This document shows positions 44,131 to 52,056 of a stretch of DNA of 64,000 bases, piece by piece. The notes beneath the pieces were generated by a model, which was given only the letters and a program-made list of their open reading frames with translations, did not search any database and was not told the DNA's origin. The position numbers were made by a program, and so were the translations under genes. The DNA comes from Flavisolibacter longurius (GTDB lineage Bacteria; Bacteroidota; Bacteroidia; Chitinophagales; Chitinophagaceae): assembly GCA_014163555.1 (NCBI GenBank), contig JACJGO010000002.1, positions 353,589 through 417,588 of the forward strand. The letters run 5' to 3'. Position 1 is the first letter of the stretch, and each line of letters starts with the position of its first letter.

Positions 44131-44837
44131 GATACAGCATTAAAGATAGCTTCTGCAAACTGTACGGCATAGGCTCCATCACCATGAATACAAACCGTAT
44201 CGGCAGCAATGGGAATCTCTTTTCCGGAAAGGGTCGTTACACTTCTCTTCTCTATCATTTGCACGACCTGCGCCACCGCTTTTTCTTCTTCTTCGATCAG
44301 GGCGCCGGGCATGGAGCGGGGTGTAAGGCTGCCATTATCCTGGTAGGTTCGGTCGGCAAACACTTCGTTCCAAGATTTGAGTCCAAGCCGCTCCGCTTCA
44401 ACAATAGAAGCACTGCCGCTAAGGCCAAACAACACGAGGGTTGCATCAAAATCTTTCACCGCTTGGGCAACAGCGTTTGCCAGGGCGGCATCCCGTGCCG
44501 CCATGTTGTACAGGGCGCCGTGCGGCTTTACATGGTGCAGTGTTGCATCCGCCATGTCGGCAATTTTCCGGAAAAAGTGGAGTTGTTCGGTTACCAGGTT
44601 GTACACTTCCTGTGGTGTAGTAGCCATTTCTGTTCGGCCAAAGTTTCTGCGGTCGGGAAAGGAAGGATGCGCCCCGATGTTGACGCCAAGGCTTTTTGCT
44701 AATAATACAGTCGTCCGGATCGTCTCCGCATCGCCGGCATGGGCGCCACAGGCGATGTTAGCTGATGTTATGAATGGCATGATGGCCTCGTCGTTGCCGA
44801 TGCCTTCGCCCATGTCGCAGTTGATGTCAATGTGCAT
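44100..44837 (-). CDS. pxpA: 5-oxoprolinase subunit PxpA (LamB/YcsF)
   Basis: 245 residues. The conserved motifs are readable: DINCDMGEGIGND at the N-terminus, SANIACGAHAGD, GAHPSFPDRRNFGR and HHVKPHGALYN, then FADRTYQDNGSLTPRS and ICIHGDGA-type sequence (VCIHGDGAYA). PxpA works with PxpB and PxpC to hydrolyse 5-oxoproline to glutamate with ATP. The last nine residues (PRRHNGTG and neighbours) do not look like the family and are encoded by the repeat arm at 44088-44130, so the natural C-terminus has probably been replaced. It overlaps pxpC by 11 bases. Confidence 0.93.
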   Translation of the reverse strand: MHIDINCDMGEGIGNDEAIMPFITSANIACGAHAGDAETIRTTVLLAKSLGVNIGAHPSFPDRRNFGRTEMATTPQEVYNLVTEQLHFFRKIADMADATLHHVKPHGALYNMAARDAALANAVAQAVKDFDATLVLFGLSGSASIVEAERLGLKSWNEVFADRTYQDNGSLTPRSMPGALIEEEEKAVAQVVQMIEKRSVTTLSGKEIPIAADTVCIHGDGAYAVQFAEAIFNAVSKPRRHNGTG

Positions 44838-45801
44838 TTCGACAGTTTTGCAGCTTCAATTTACAGGTGTTCTGCAGGTCGTGTAAAGATTTCTGCAGGA
44901 AGACCCATTTTGCTTCGGCAGCAGCTACGGAGGTAAGTGCAAACTGCAAGTTTTCACCGGCACACATTTGCGCCAGCCGCGGCAAGTGCGCTGAAATGAT
45001 ATTGGCAATACGGGGATAACCGCCCGTGGTTTGGTGATCGGCCATCAGCACCACCAATTGGCCATTGGGAAGCAGTTGCACCGTGCCAAAACCAACACCG
45101 GAAGACAGCAATTGCTCATTTTGTGCAAGCTCTAAAGCATCCCCTTGCAACTGGTAACCCATACGGTCGGATGCCGGTGAAATAGCAAACCTGTTTTTGG
45201 TAAACATGGCTTTGCTTTCTTCGGTCAACCAATCCCATTCCGGACCGGCAATTACTTCTATGACATTGCTGTGCACCTGTTCTGCTTTGTATTGCCAGGG
45301 TAAAATTCCGAAGTCTTTTTTGAGACGCATGTCCAGGTCAGAAAAAGAGATCACATCGCCGCGCAACAATTTTCTCCCTTTAAAGCCACCAGCGGCGGCT
45401 TTGAGATTAGTGCTGTAACTATTTAGCCAAAGGTCTAATTGCAGATCGTTATACACCGATAGATAACAACGGGCGCCGGAATTTTTTCGTGTGAACGATA
45501 ACGTTGTGTCATTTCCAACAGCGATAGGTAGATGCAAGGGTACTTCGGTTCCGTTGATGCAGGGACCGAAGTTGGCACCGGCCAGGCAGATAAGAGCAGG
45601 CTGTTGAAAACGAATTTCCGCTGCCGGAAAATGCAGCTCGATCACCGGCGCCTGCAAATCTTTTCCCAGCAAAGCATTGGCTAGCGCCGCGGCAAAACGG
45701 TCCATAGGGCCACCGGGATTGATGCCAAGGTGCTGGTAACCATATCGGCCCAAGTCCTGCACCGTATCAAGCAAGCCGGCCCGGGTAATCTGCAAACTCA
45801 T
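44827..45801 (-). CDS. pxpC: 5-oxoprolinase subunit PxpC (KipA, biotin-dependent carboxyltransferase-like)
   Basis: 324 residues. The AHS2/KipA signature is visible at the N-terminus (ITRAGLLDTVQDLGRYGYQH, LGINPGGPMDRFA) and in the middle (RFAISPASDRMGYQLQG, QLLPNGQLVVLMADHQTTGG). It resembles the carboxyltransferase of urea amidolyase but acts with PxpA and PxpB on 5-oxoproline. Its start overlaps the end of pxpB by 35 bases and its end overlaps pxpA by 11, which indicates tight translational coupling. Confidence 0.92.
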   Translation of the reverse strand: MSLQITRAGLLDTVQDLGRYGYQHLGINPGGPMDRFAAALANALLGKDLQAPVIELHFPAAEIRFQQPALICLAGANFGPCINGTEVPLHLPIAVGNDTTLSFTRKNSGARCYLSVYNDLQLDLWLNSYSTNLKAAAGGFKGRKLLRGDVISFSDLDMRLKKDFGILPWQYKAEQVHSNVIEVIAGPEWDWLTEESKAMFTKNRFAISPASDRMGYQLQGDALELAQNEQLLSSGVGFGTVQLLPNGQLVVLMADHQTTGGYPRIANIISAHLPRLAQMCAGENLQFALTSVAAAEAKWVFLQKSLHDLQNTCKLKLQNCRNAH

Positions 45802-46474
45802 TTTCGGTAATAGGATAAAAGGTTACACTGTCGCCGGGGCGAAGCCGCACCGGGTCGCTTTCTTCTTTGTTGAACATGCTTAGCGGCGTTCGGCCGATAA
45901 TGTTCCACCCACCGGGAGAGCCCAAAGGATAAATGCCGGTTTGTTCGCCGGCAATACCCACCGAACCGGCTTCCACATTTTGCCGCGGGCTGCTTTTTCT
46001 CGGTGCAGCAATTCGACTGTCCACTTTACCCATGTAGGCAAAACCGGGCAGGAAGCCGATCATGTACACAGTATAAGTAGTCGTAATAAAAATCTGTACG
46101 AAGTCGGCGACAGAAAGATTTTTTTCTCTGGCAAGGCTTTCCAAGTCCGGGGCAAAGGGGTTAGCAAAACAGACCGGTATGCGGACCGCTCTTTGTGCTA
46201 ACGGTGTTGCACAATCGCTGATTTGCAGCAGTGTTTGCAGAAACTGTTTTAAGTTTTCAAAAGCGGACGTCTTTTCATCATACAGCGCCACCACATCGTA
46301 ATGAATGGTCAACGAACAGTAAGCGGGAACGACATCTTTAATGAAGGCTGGTGCGTTTTGCAACTGCCCGAAAAGCTGCATCACCCTTGCGTGTACGGCA
46401 GGGTCCATGCTGTTTTGAAACTGCACAAGGAGGGCAGCATCGCCAAGCGGTACTATAAGAGGTTGCGACGACAT
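45767..46474 (-). CDS. pxpB: 5-oxoprolinase subunit PxpB (KipI, allophanate hydrolase subunit 1-like)
   Basis: 235 residues. Typical AHS1 features: PLGDAALLVQF at the start, YCSLTIHYDV, VYMIGFLPGFAYMG and GSVGIAGEQTGIYPLGSPGG, then RLRPGDSVTFYPI near the end. First gene of the pxpB-pxpC-pxpA run. Together they degrade 5-oxoproline, a damage product of glutamine and glutathione metabolism. serS ends 50 bases upstream on the same strand, so the operon may share transcription with it. Confidence 0.92.
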   Translation of the reverse strand: MSSQPLIVPLGDAALLVQFQNSMDPAVHARVMQLFGQLQNAPAFIKDVVPAYCSLTIHYDVVALYDEKTSAFENLKQFLQTLLQISDCATPLAQRAVRIPVCFANPFAPDLESLAREKNLSVADFVQIFITTTYTVYMIGFLPGFAYMGKVDSRIAAPRKSSPRQNVEAGSVGIAGEQTGIYPLGSPGGWNIIGRTPLSMFNKEESDPVRLRPGDSVTFYPITENEFADYPGRLA

Positions 46475-46524
46475 AGCTGGTCTGTCGCGAATGTAATCAT
46501 TCCGCTCCCGACTTCACCTTGCGG

Positions 46525-47793
46525 TTAGATCATCTCCCCGCCAAAATAACCCTGCAGGGATTGCGGCAGCTTGATACCATTTTCGTCCTGGTTGTTTTCC
46601 AACAGGCAGGCCAGGATGCGGGGTAAAGCCAATGAACTTCCGTTGAGTGAATGCGCCAGTTGTGTTTTTCCGGCTGCATCTTTAAAACGAACCTTCATGC
46701 GGTTGGTTTGGAAGCTTTCAAAGTTGGAAACAGAGCTTACCTCCAGCCAGCGTTCCTGTGCAGCGCTGTACACTTCAAAATCGTAGGTCAGTGCCGACGC
46801 AAAGCCCATATCGCCGCCGCATAACCGTAAAATGCGGTAGTGCAATCCCAAGGACTGGATCAGCTTTTCTACGTGCGCCACCATTTCTTCCAGCACTTCA
46901 TAGCTGCGCTCCGGGTGAACGATCTGTACGATCTCCACCTTGTCGAACTGGTGCAGGCGGTTCAGGCCACGAACATCCTTGCCATAGCTGCCGGCTTCGC
47001 GGCGAAAGCAAGGCGTGTAGGCCGTCATGCGGATCGGCAGGTCGGCTTCTTTCAAGATCGTATCGCGGTAAATATTGGTCACCGGTACTTCGGCGGTAGG
47101 AATCAGGTAAAGATTGTCGGCTGTTGCATGGTACATCTGTCCCTCTTTATCGGGCAGTTGCCCGGTGCCGTAAGCCGAGGCTTCGTTCACCATCAGCGGC
47201 GGCATAAACTCGGTGTAGCCGGCCGCTGTATTGTAATCTAAAAAGTATTGGATCAGGGCTCGCTGCAGCTTGGCGCCTTTTCCTTTGTACACCGGAAAAC
47301 CGCTGCCGGTGATCTTATTGCCCAGCTCAAAATCGATCAGGTCAAATTTTTTGGCCAGGTCCCAATGCGGAACCGCGCCGGCATACAATTCCGGCTTGCT
47401 GCCACCGGTACGAACCACTTCATTGTCCTCGGGTGTTTTGCCTTTGGGCACTTGTGCAGACGGCAGGTTGGGCAGGCGAACCAACAAATCGTTCAATCCT
47501 TTTTCGGTAGCATCCAGTTCCTGCTGTACAGGACCCAACGCTGCCTTGAAGGTTTCCACTTCCTTTTTCTTGTCCTCAGCCTCCGCCTTTTGCCCCTTCG
47601 CCATCAGGCCACCGATTTCTTTGGAGGCCGCATTGATCTTTGCCTTTGTATCGTCAAATTGAAAGGTCAGTTTTTTGCGGGCATCATCCATCGCAATGAT
47701 CTCGTCTACCAGGGTTAGCTCCTTGAAATTCTTCACGGCTAAACGCTCTTTTACTTCTTCGGTGTTGTTGCGCAAAAAGGCCAATTGCAGCAT
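46525..47793 (-). CDS. serS: Seryl-tRNA synthetase
   Basis: 422 residues, normal for the bacterial enzyme. Residues 1-105 form the long coiled-coil arm that reads the tRNA-Ser variable arm (NTEEVKERLAVKNFKELTLV, then a Lys/Glu-rich helix pair). The class II core has motif 2 (CFRREAGSYGKDVRGLNRLHQF) and motif 3 (LAHSLNGSSLALPRILACLLE). It charges serine onto tRNA-Ser and also supplies serine for selenocysteine where used. The C-terminus (QGYFGGEMI) is typical. Upstream lies a CACCACTCAC-type repeat. Confidence 0.97.
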   Translation of the reverse strand: MLQLAFLRNNTEEVKERLAVKNFKELTLVDEIIAMDDARKKLTFQFDDTKAKINAASKEIGGLMAKGQKAEAEDKKKEVETFKAALGPVQQELDATEKGLNDLLVRLPNLPSAQVPKGKTPEDNEVVRTGGSKPELYAGAVPHWDLAKKFDLIDFELGNKITGSGFPVYKGKGAKLQRALIQYFLDYNTAAGYTEFMPPLMVNEASAYGTGQLPDKEGQMYHATADNLYLIPTAEVPVTNIYRDTILKEADLPIRMTAYTPCFRREAGSYGKDVRGLNRLHQFDKVEIVQIVHPERSYEVLEEMVAHVEKLIQSLGLHYRILRLCGGDMGFASALTYDFEVYSAAQERWLEVSSVSNFESFQTNRMKVRFKDAAGKTQLAHSLNGSSLALPRILACLLENNQDENGIKLPQSLQGYFGGEMI

Positions 47794-47840
47794 ATGCGTA
47801 AAAATTTGAGCGGCAAAGATAACCGCTGGCGGGCGGATTT

Positions 47841-47900
47841 GGTGAATGGTCAGTGGTGAGTGGTCAATGGTGAGTAGGGTCGCCTACTACTGGCTACTCG
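47841..47900. repeat. Word repeat (CACCACTCAC class) between serS and the GNAT gene
   Basis: GGTGAATGGTCAGTGGTGAG followed by TGGTCAATGGTGAGTAGGG (47841-47879), then a weaker complementary part running to about 47900. The end of the repeat overlaps the stop codon and last codons of the minus-strand GNAT gene at 47887. Confidence 0.6.
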
Positions 47901-48336
47901 CTTCCTTCGTGTATACATCGGGCTGATGGATCTGCATCCATGGAGCAATATTGGTCAGAGGCTGAAAACCAAATTGCTGGTACAGGCCATGGGCATCCCT
48001 TGTTGCCAACAAAAAGCGCCGCAGTCCTTGCAGTTGCGGATGGCCGATGACCACTTCCAGCAGCCATTTGCTGAGACCACGACTGCGGAAGCCCTCATCA
48101 ATAAACACATCGGCCAGGTAGGCAAAGGTGGCGCTGTCGGTGATCACCCGGGCAAAACCCACCTGCTGATCACCATAAAAAACAGAAAAGCAAAGCGAAC
48201 CTTCGATGGAGCGGCGCACGGTATCGAGCGGGATGTTTTCCGCCCAATAGGTTTGGCTTAGAAAACCGTGAACATAATCAACATTGATCTGCTCTTTATC
48301 AGTAGTGATGCGGTAAGCGTCTTTTGTCCATTCCAT
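47887..48336 (-). CDS. GNAT family N-acetyltransferase
   Basis: 149 residues from the ATG at 48336 (MEWTKDAYRITTDKEQI). The frame is open 39 codons upstream but that part crosses the promoter of the divergent gene. The acetyl-CoA loop is in VFIDEGFRSRGLSKWLLEVV (RxxGxx type), preceded by QVGFARVITDSATFAYLADV. The C-terminal HGLYQQFGFQPL strand is characteristic. The closest general group is acetyltransferases of unknown substrate. The last few residues (EASSQ) lie in the adjoining repeat. Confidence 0.83.
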   Translation of the reverse strand: MEWTKDAYRITTDKEQINVDYVHGFLSQTYWAENIPLDTVRRSIEGSLCFSVFYGDQQVGFARVITDSATFAYLADVFIDEGFRSRGLSKWLLEVVIGHPQLQGLRRFLLATRDAHGLYQQFGFQPLTNIAPWMQIHQPDVYTKEASSQ

Positions 48337-48372
48337 TTTGTGAAAAGAGGGATGCGGTTCTTGGCTGCGGGT

Positions 48373-48380
48373 TACCTTCG
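48373..48380 (+). promoter_or_regulatory. Candidate -7 box (TACCTTCG)
   Basis: TACCTTCG lies 22 bases before the ATG of the gene at 48403, in the divergent gap with the GNAT gene. It is the same octamer as upstream of polA. Confidence 0.3.
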
Positions 48381-48402
48381 CCCTTTCAAACAAAAATAAA
48401 CA

Positions 48403-48756
48403 ATGAATTATAGTGATGATCTGCAAACCCGCTGGTGGACGCTGGAAGCGCAACTAGTAGAGCGGTTTGGCAAAAAGCCGGACGTGGAAACGATCTTGTT
48501 CCTGATTGGCATCCAGGAGCTGGGCGATATCCGCAAGAAATTTTCGAAAGAGCAAAAGCAGGACCTGATGCATGTGGCGGTTTGCACCGTGCTGATGCCA
48601 AGCGGCTATTATGAAATTGAAAAGGTAGACGAAGACGGCTGGCCGCATTTTAAACAGCTCAAAGCCATGCCGGAGATGAATCCCATTGAACAGGAAAACT
48701 TTTTAAAAGACCATATCTTACTTTATTTTCAGAACAACGAATTGGTTTCAGAATGA
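48403..48756 (+). CDS. Conserved hypothetical protein
   Basis: 117 residues, soluble, no signal peptide. Conserved-looking stretches are TRWWTLEAQLVERFGKKPDV, ILFLIGIQELG and QKQDLMHVAVCTVLMPSGYY. The stop codon overlaps the start of the cyclophilin gene by four bases (ATGA), so the two are translationally coupled. The protein is helical with a charged tail. No function is assigned; the coupling suggests a link to envelope protein folding, which is only an inference. Confidence 0.65.
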   Translation: MNYSDDLQTRWWTLEAQLVERFGKKPDVETILFLIGIQELGDIRKKFSKEQKQDLMHVAVCTVLMPSGYYEIEKVDEDGWPHFKQLKAMPEMNPIEQENFLKDHILLYFQNNELVSE

Positions 48757-49454
48757 GAAAACTGCTCCTGCTTCTGACGACTGTCTTTTCGCTGCTGGCT
48801 TCTGCGCAGCAAGATGTGAAGGTGAAAAAAAAGGACCGCAAACGCGATGTTGAGTTGGTAACTTCTGAAGGCACGATGATCTTGCGCCTTTCGGACTCCA
48901 CGCCGGAGCACCGCGACAATTTTATTCGCCTGGTAAAATCGCATTATTTCGACAGTATGTTATTTCACCGGGTGATAAAAGGTTTTATGATCCAGTCCGG
49001 CGATACCACCAGCATTCGTGCGGCGGCCGGCGTGCCGCTGGGCAACGGTGGTCCGGGTTATACGCTGCCCGCCGAAATGGTACCCTCGCTTTTTCACAAA
49101 AAAGGGGCACTGGCAGCAGCCCGTCAGGGTGACAATGTAAACCCCGAACGGCGCAGCAGCGGCAGCCAGTTTTATATTGTGCAGGGCCGAACGTTTACCG
49201 ATGCCCAGATGGATTCGGTAGAGGTGGCGCGGTTGCAGGGGCGGAAGATCCCGGCCGAGCGGCGTGAATATTTTCGTACGGTTGGCGGCACGCCGCAACT
49301 TGATGGTAACTATACGGTGTTTGGTGAAGTGGTAAGAGGCCTGGACGTGATAGACAAAATTGCCAACACCGAAACCAGCAAAGGTCCCGACCGCGACCGT
49401 CCGCTAAAGGATATGCGGATATTGAAGGTGAAACTGGTGAAGCGGAAGAAGTAA
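48753..49454 (+). CDS. Secreted cyclophilin-type peptidyl-prolyl isomerase
   Basis: 233 residues. Residues 1-19 are a signal peptide (FSLLASAQ). The cyclophilin core follows a basic linker: VELVTSEGTMILRLSDSTPE, FHRVIKGFMIQSGD (with the catalytic Arg), GSQFYIVQGR and NYTVFGEVVRGLDVID. An inserted loop of about 40 residues (TFTDAQMDSVEVARLQGRKI and on) lies between the last two, as in many Bacteroidota enzymes. It accelerates proline isomerisation of periplasmic proteins. The start overlaps the upstream gene by four bases. Confidence 0.92.
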   Translation: MRKLLLLLTTVFSLLASAQQDVKVKKKDRKRDVELVTSEGTMILRLSDSTPEHRDNFIRLVKSHYFDSMLFHRVIKGFMIQSGDTTSIRAAAGVPLGNGGPGYTLPAEMVPSLFHKKGALAAARQGDNVNPERRSSGSQFYIVQGRTFTDAQMDSVEVARLQGRKIPAERREYFRTVGGTPQLDGNYTVFGEVVRGLDVIDKIANTETSKGPDRDRPLKDMRILKVKLVKRKK

Positions 49455-49456
49455 GA

Positions 49457-49596
49457 AAGATATTTGGATATTGAAGCCTTCTGTAGTCTGTTTGCATTAA
49501 TACCAGCGATAGTTGCTGGATAATGATATCCTTACTGAAAGAATAACTTCCACACTTTGAGACAGAATATCCCAATATCCTAATATCCCACTATCG
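49457..49596. repeat. Inverted word-repeat element (GATATTGGGATATT class)
   Basis: AAGATATTTGGATATTGAAG (49457-49476) and, in the opposite sense, ATATCCCAATATCCTAATAT plus CCCACTATCG (49567-49596), separated by about 90 bases. It fills the gap between the cyclophilin gene and gcvH. The right half matches the repeat at 17391. Confidence 0.55.
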
Positions 49597-49637
49597 ATTT
49601 CTGCAATATCCCTTTACTTTGCACGCAAATCTGCAGT

Positions 49638-50015
49638 ATGAACTACCCCGATAATTTACGTTACACGAAAGAGCATGAATGGGTCCGCATCGAAGGCGAC
49701 GAAGCCGTTATTGGCATCACCGATTTCGCCCAAAAAGAATTGGGTGATATTGTTTATGTAGAAGTGGAAACCGTAGGAAAAGAATTGTCAGCAGGCGATG
49801 TATTTGGTACGGTGGAAGCGGTAAAAACCGTTTCGGACCTTTTTCTGCCAGTAGCCGGAACCATTACAGAACTGAACCCTGCGCTGAGCGGAAGCCCTGA
49901 ACTGGTTAACACTGATCCCTATGGCGAAGGCTGGATGGTGCGGATGAAGCTGGCCAATGCCGCCGACGTGGACGGCTTGATGGATGCTGCCGGGTACGAG
50001 AAATTGGTAGGGTAA
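49638..50015 (+). CDS. gcvH: Glycine cleavage system H protein
   Basis: 125 residues. The lipoyl domain has its attachment lysine at position 63 in [11 protein letters not shown]. The N-terminal [20 protein letters not shown] and C-terminal [10 protein letters not shown] are typical. As the lipoylated carrier it shuttles the aminomethyl group between the P, T and L proteins; it can also supply lipoate for other enzymes. No other gcv gene is in the window. The convergent gap downstream contains a 33-base palindrome. Confidence 0.97.
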   Translation: MNYPDNLRYTKEHEWVRIEGDEAVIGITDFAQKELGDIVYVEVETVGKELSAGDVFGTVEAVKTVSDLFLPVAGTITELNPALSGSPELVNTDPYGEGWMVRMKLANAADVDGLMDAAGYEKLVG

Positions 50016-50058
50016 TTCCAAATACTATTTTTCAGAACGCAACGACGCAACTATTTTC

Positions 50059-50091
50059 AGACCTCACAGGTTTTTAAAACCTGTGAGGTCT
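50059..50091. repeat. Perfect 33-base palindrome (ACCTCACAGG type)
   Basis: Arms AGACCTCACAGGTTTT/AAAACCTGTGAGGTCT around a single T, followed by TTCTTTTCC. It lies between convergent genes gcvH and the MGMT-like gene and could act as a terminator. I have seen the same ACCTCACAGG/CCTGTGAGGT core described informally as a recurring intergenic palindrome in Bacteroidota, so it may be a REP-like element. Confidence 0.7.
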
Positions 50092-50103
50092 TTCTTTTCC
50101 ATT

Positions 50104-50496
50104 TTACAACCCCAACTCTTCCGCCGGGTTCCAAAACCGTTTGTCAAAATCCTGCACCTTGTCATCCACCACTTTCACACCCTCTTTCTCCAACAACTCC
50201 TGCATTTGTTCGGGGTAGGCAAAATGCATTTTACCCGACAGCATGCCATTGCGGTTGACCACCCGGTGCGCCGGTACTTTTGGCTTTACCCGGTGTGAAC
50301 CGTTCATGGCCCAGCCTACCATGCGGGCCGAAAGTTTGGTGCCCAGCGCTGCTGCCACAGCACCATACGAGGTCACACGGCCTTTGGGGATAAGACGTAC
50401 TACATCAAACACCTGCTCAAAAAAGGTTTCGTCTTTTTTACCGGAAGGTTTGATGGACTTCAATTTATCGTTAGTCGGCGGTTTTTGTTTGGCCAT
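50104..50496 (-). CDS. MGMT-family DNA-binding protein lacking the acceptor cysteine (ATL-like)
   Basis: 130 residues from the ATG at 50496; the frame continues 53 codons upstream into the neighbouring gene. The methylated-DNA methyltransferase fold is clear (FFEQVFDVVRLIPKGRVTSY, then GAVAAALG and MVGWAMNGS), including the Arg-finger region. The active-site motif is PAHRV at residues 75-79: Ala76 replaces the cysteine that accepts methyl groups. Such alkyltransferase-like proteins bind O6-alkylguanine and hand it to nucleotide excision repair instead of repairing it. It is four bases downstream of the DUF559-DUF5522 gene. Confidence 0.85.
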   Translation of the reverse strand: MAKQKPPTNDKLKSIKPSGKKDETFFEQVFDVVRLIPKGRVTSYGAVAAALGTKLSARMVGWAMNGSHRVKPKVPAHRVVNRNGMLSGKMHFAYPEQMQELLEKEGVKVVDDKVQDFDKRFWNPAEELGL

Positions 50497-50500
50497 GGGG

Positions 50501-51265
50501 TTATTTCTCGCCACCCAAGTTAGCCCGTTTTTCCAATAACGCGGATCGCTTTGGCTCCGGAACGGCTTCGTAATTGAAGGGACAATGACGGCAGCCGTTG
50601 CCGCAGCAATAGCCACGTTTGCGTAGATAGTTGGCGGTAAAAACAACCCGGCCATCTTCGGTTAGGTAGTAGTCTTCTTCTTGTCCGGCCCCCATCCCCA
50701 GCCCTTCCCCCAACGGTGGAAGGGAGCCTGCCGCACCGGCCTTGCTTTGCGGCGAGGCGCTTTTCTGAATAAAGTTCTTTTTGGGTAAAAAGGGCAGTTG
50801 TTGAAGAGCCGTTTTTATTGTTTCAAGCGTGGCTTCTGTTTTAAACAATACCTCGTCGTTTGTAAAGCGGATGACGGTATAACCTTTTGCATTTAGCCAA
50901 GTTGTTCTTGCTTCATCATTAGCCTTGTTTTGGGGTAATTGGTGTGCCAAGCCATCAATTTCTATCACCAAACCTTTTGCAAGGCAAACAAAATCCGCAA
51001 TGTAAGTCCCAATGATGTGCTGCCGCCGGAATGCAAAACCATCCAGCTTGTTTCCCCGAAGCTGTTGCCAGAGATAATCTTCCGCTTTTGTTGGATTTTT
51101 TCTGTGTTCAGCGACAAAGTTTTTTAAAAGGGGATAAAGCAGCGGGTCAGCCTGTTGGTAAAACTCTCCTTCTATCGGACCGCGAGGCATTACATCAGCA
51201 TCTTCCTTTAGCGGTGGCTGTGATTGGGGTCCTCCCCCATTGGGGGAGTCAGAGGGGGCTTTCAT
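50501..51265 (-). CDS. DUF559 endonuclease-like domain fused to DUF5522
   Basis: 254 residues made of unrelated parts. Residues 1-26 are low-complexity and repeat-encoded (MKAPSDSPNGGGPQSQPPLK). Residues 45-155 are DUF559, a Vsr/PD-(D/E)XK-like fold with Asp91, Glu102 and Asp104 (GTYIADFVCLAKGLVIEIDG). Residues 168-195 are again low-complexity and repeat-encoded (SLPPLGEGLGMGAG). Residues 197-233 are DUF5522 (YLTEDGRVVFTANYLRKRG, CCGNGCRHCPFNYE) with four cysteines that may bind a metal. DUF5522 is usually a small separate protein, so I infer that a DUF559 cassette inserted at its 5' end. Confidence 0.82.
   Translation of the reverse strand: MKAPSDSPNGGGPQSQPPLKEDADVMPRGPIEGEFYQQADPLLYPLLKNFVAEHRKNPTKAEDYLWQQLRGNKLDGFAFRRQHIIGTYIADFVCLAKGLVIEIDGLAHQLPQNKANDEARTTWLNAKGYTVIRFTNDEVLFKTEATLETIKTALQQLPFLPKKNFIQKSASPQSKAGAAGSLPPLGEGLGMGAGQEEDYYLTEDGRVVFTANYLRKRGYCCGNGCRHCPFNYEAVPEPKRSALLEKRANLGGEK
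50681..50764. repeat. Palindromic repeat between DUF559 and DUF5522
   Basis: Contains AGCCCTTCCCCCAACGGTGG followed by AAGGGAGC, giving a CCCTTCC/GGAAGGG stem. It encodes the linker of the fused protein. A second GC-rich palindrome lies at the other end of the DUF559 part. Confidence 0.55.
51188..51265. repeat. Palindromic repeat at the DUF559 gene start
   Basis: Contains CTCCCCCATTGGGGGAG, a near-perfect palindrome at about 51232-51248, next to AGAGGGGGCTTT. It encodes the first 26 residues of the DUF559 protein and, in another frame, the last codons of trmB. Confidence 0.6.
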
Positions 51266-51956
51266 CCTTCAGAATTTGTTGTAGCGTAGCATCCATTTCC
51301 TTCGACGGCAGTGTTTCCGGAAGCGAAAAACAGAGATAATGCACCCGGTTGCTGCCGGCAATGTCCAGCGACTCGTAATGCGTTTTGATGTGCAGCTCCG
51401 GTGGTACACCCGGCTCGGCATACACATCCGGTATGTCTTTGCACAGTGTACAGCCGTACATGGCAATCACTTTTTTGGTAAAGTTGTACAGGTCGGGACT
51501 GTCAGTTTTGAGATGGATCTTTCCACCAGGTTTCAGAATCTGGTAGTAGCTGCGCAAAAAACGAGGATGCGTTAGTCGCTTTTTGGCCTTGGAGGTACGC
51601 AATTGCGGGTCGGGAAAAGTGATCCAGATTTCGTCCACTTCTTCGGTGGCAAAATATTGTTCGATCTGTTCAATCTGGATGCGCAGGAAAGCCACATTGC
51701 GCAGGTTGTGCTTGATGGCTTTTTTGGCGCCTACCCATAGGCGATTGCCTTTTTTATCGATGCCGATGAAATTTTTATTCGGGAACATTTCGGCCAGACC
51801 CACCGTGTACTCGCCTTTTCCACAGGCCAGTTCCAGTACAATCGGGTCTCGATTCTCAAAAAATGCGGTCCAGCTACCCTGCGCACCTTCCGGGTACTGC
51901 AGCACATTGGTAAAGGTTTCCAGTTCAGCAAAGCGTACTAATTTCTTCTGTCCCAT
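51249..51956 (-). CDS. trmB: tRNA (guanine-N7-)-methyltransferase
   Basis: 235 residues from the ATG at 51956 (MGQKKLVRFAEL); seven further in-frame codons upstream are less likely. The SAM-binding motif is LELACGKGEYTVGLA, followed by NFIGIDKKGNR, ITFPDPQLRTSKAKKRLTHP (substrate-binding loop) and GGKIHLKTDS. It forms m7G46 in tRNA variable loops. The last residues (KDESPL) come from the repeat that also starts the DUF559 gene, and the two genes overlap by 17 bases. This overlap looks like a consequence of an insertion. Confidence 0.93.
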   Translation of the reverse strand: MGQKKLVRFAELETFTNVLQYPEGAQGSWTAFFENRDPIVLELACGKGEYTVGLAEMFPNKNFIGIDKKGNRLWVGAKKAIKHNLRNVAFLRIQIEQIEQYFATEEVDEIWITFPDPQLRTSKAKKRLTHPRFLRSYYQILKPGGKIHLKTDSPDLYNFTKKVIAMYGCTLCKDIPDVYAEPGVPPELHIKTHYESLDIAGSNRVHYLCFSLPETLPSKEMDATLQQILKDESPL

Positions 51957-51964
51957 AATAAAAA

Positions 51965-52056
51965 GAGCTATTAGCAATTAGCCAATAGCTTTTAGCTTGT
52001 TTTGTTCCAAAATTTTATGCCGGCAATTGCTGAAGCCAACAGCTAAACGCTATCAG
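51965..52056. repeat. Inverted word-repeat element (AGCTATTAGC class)
   Basis: AGCTATTAGCAATTAGCC plus AATAGCTTTTAGC (51966-51998) and an opposite-sense half with AACAGCTAAACGCTATCAG (52038-52056). The right half overlaps the last codons of the hydroxylase gene at 52043. Confidence 0.5.
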
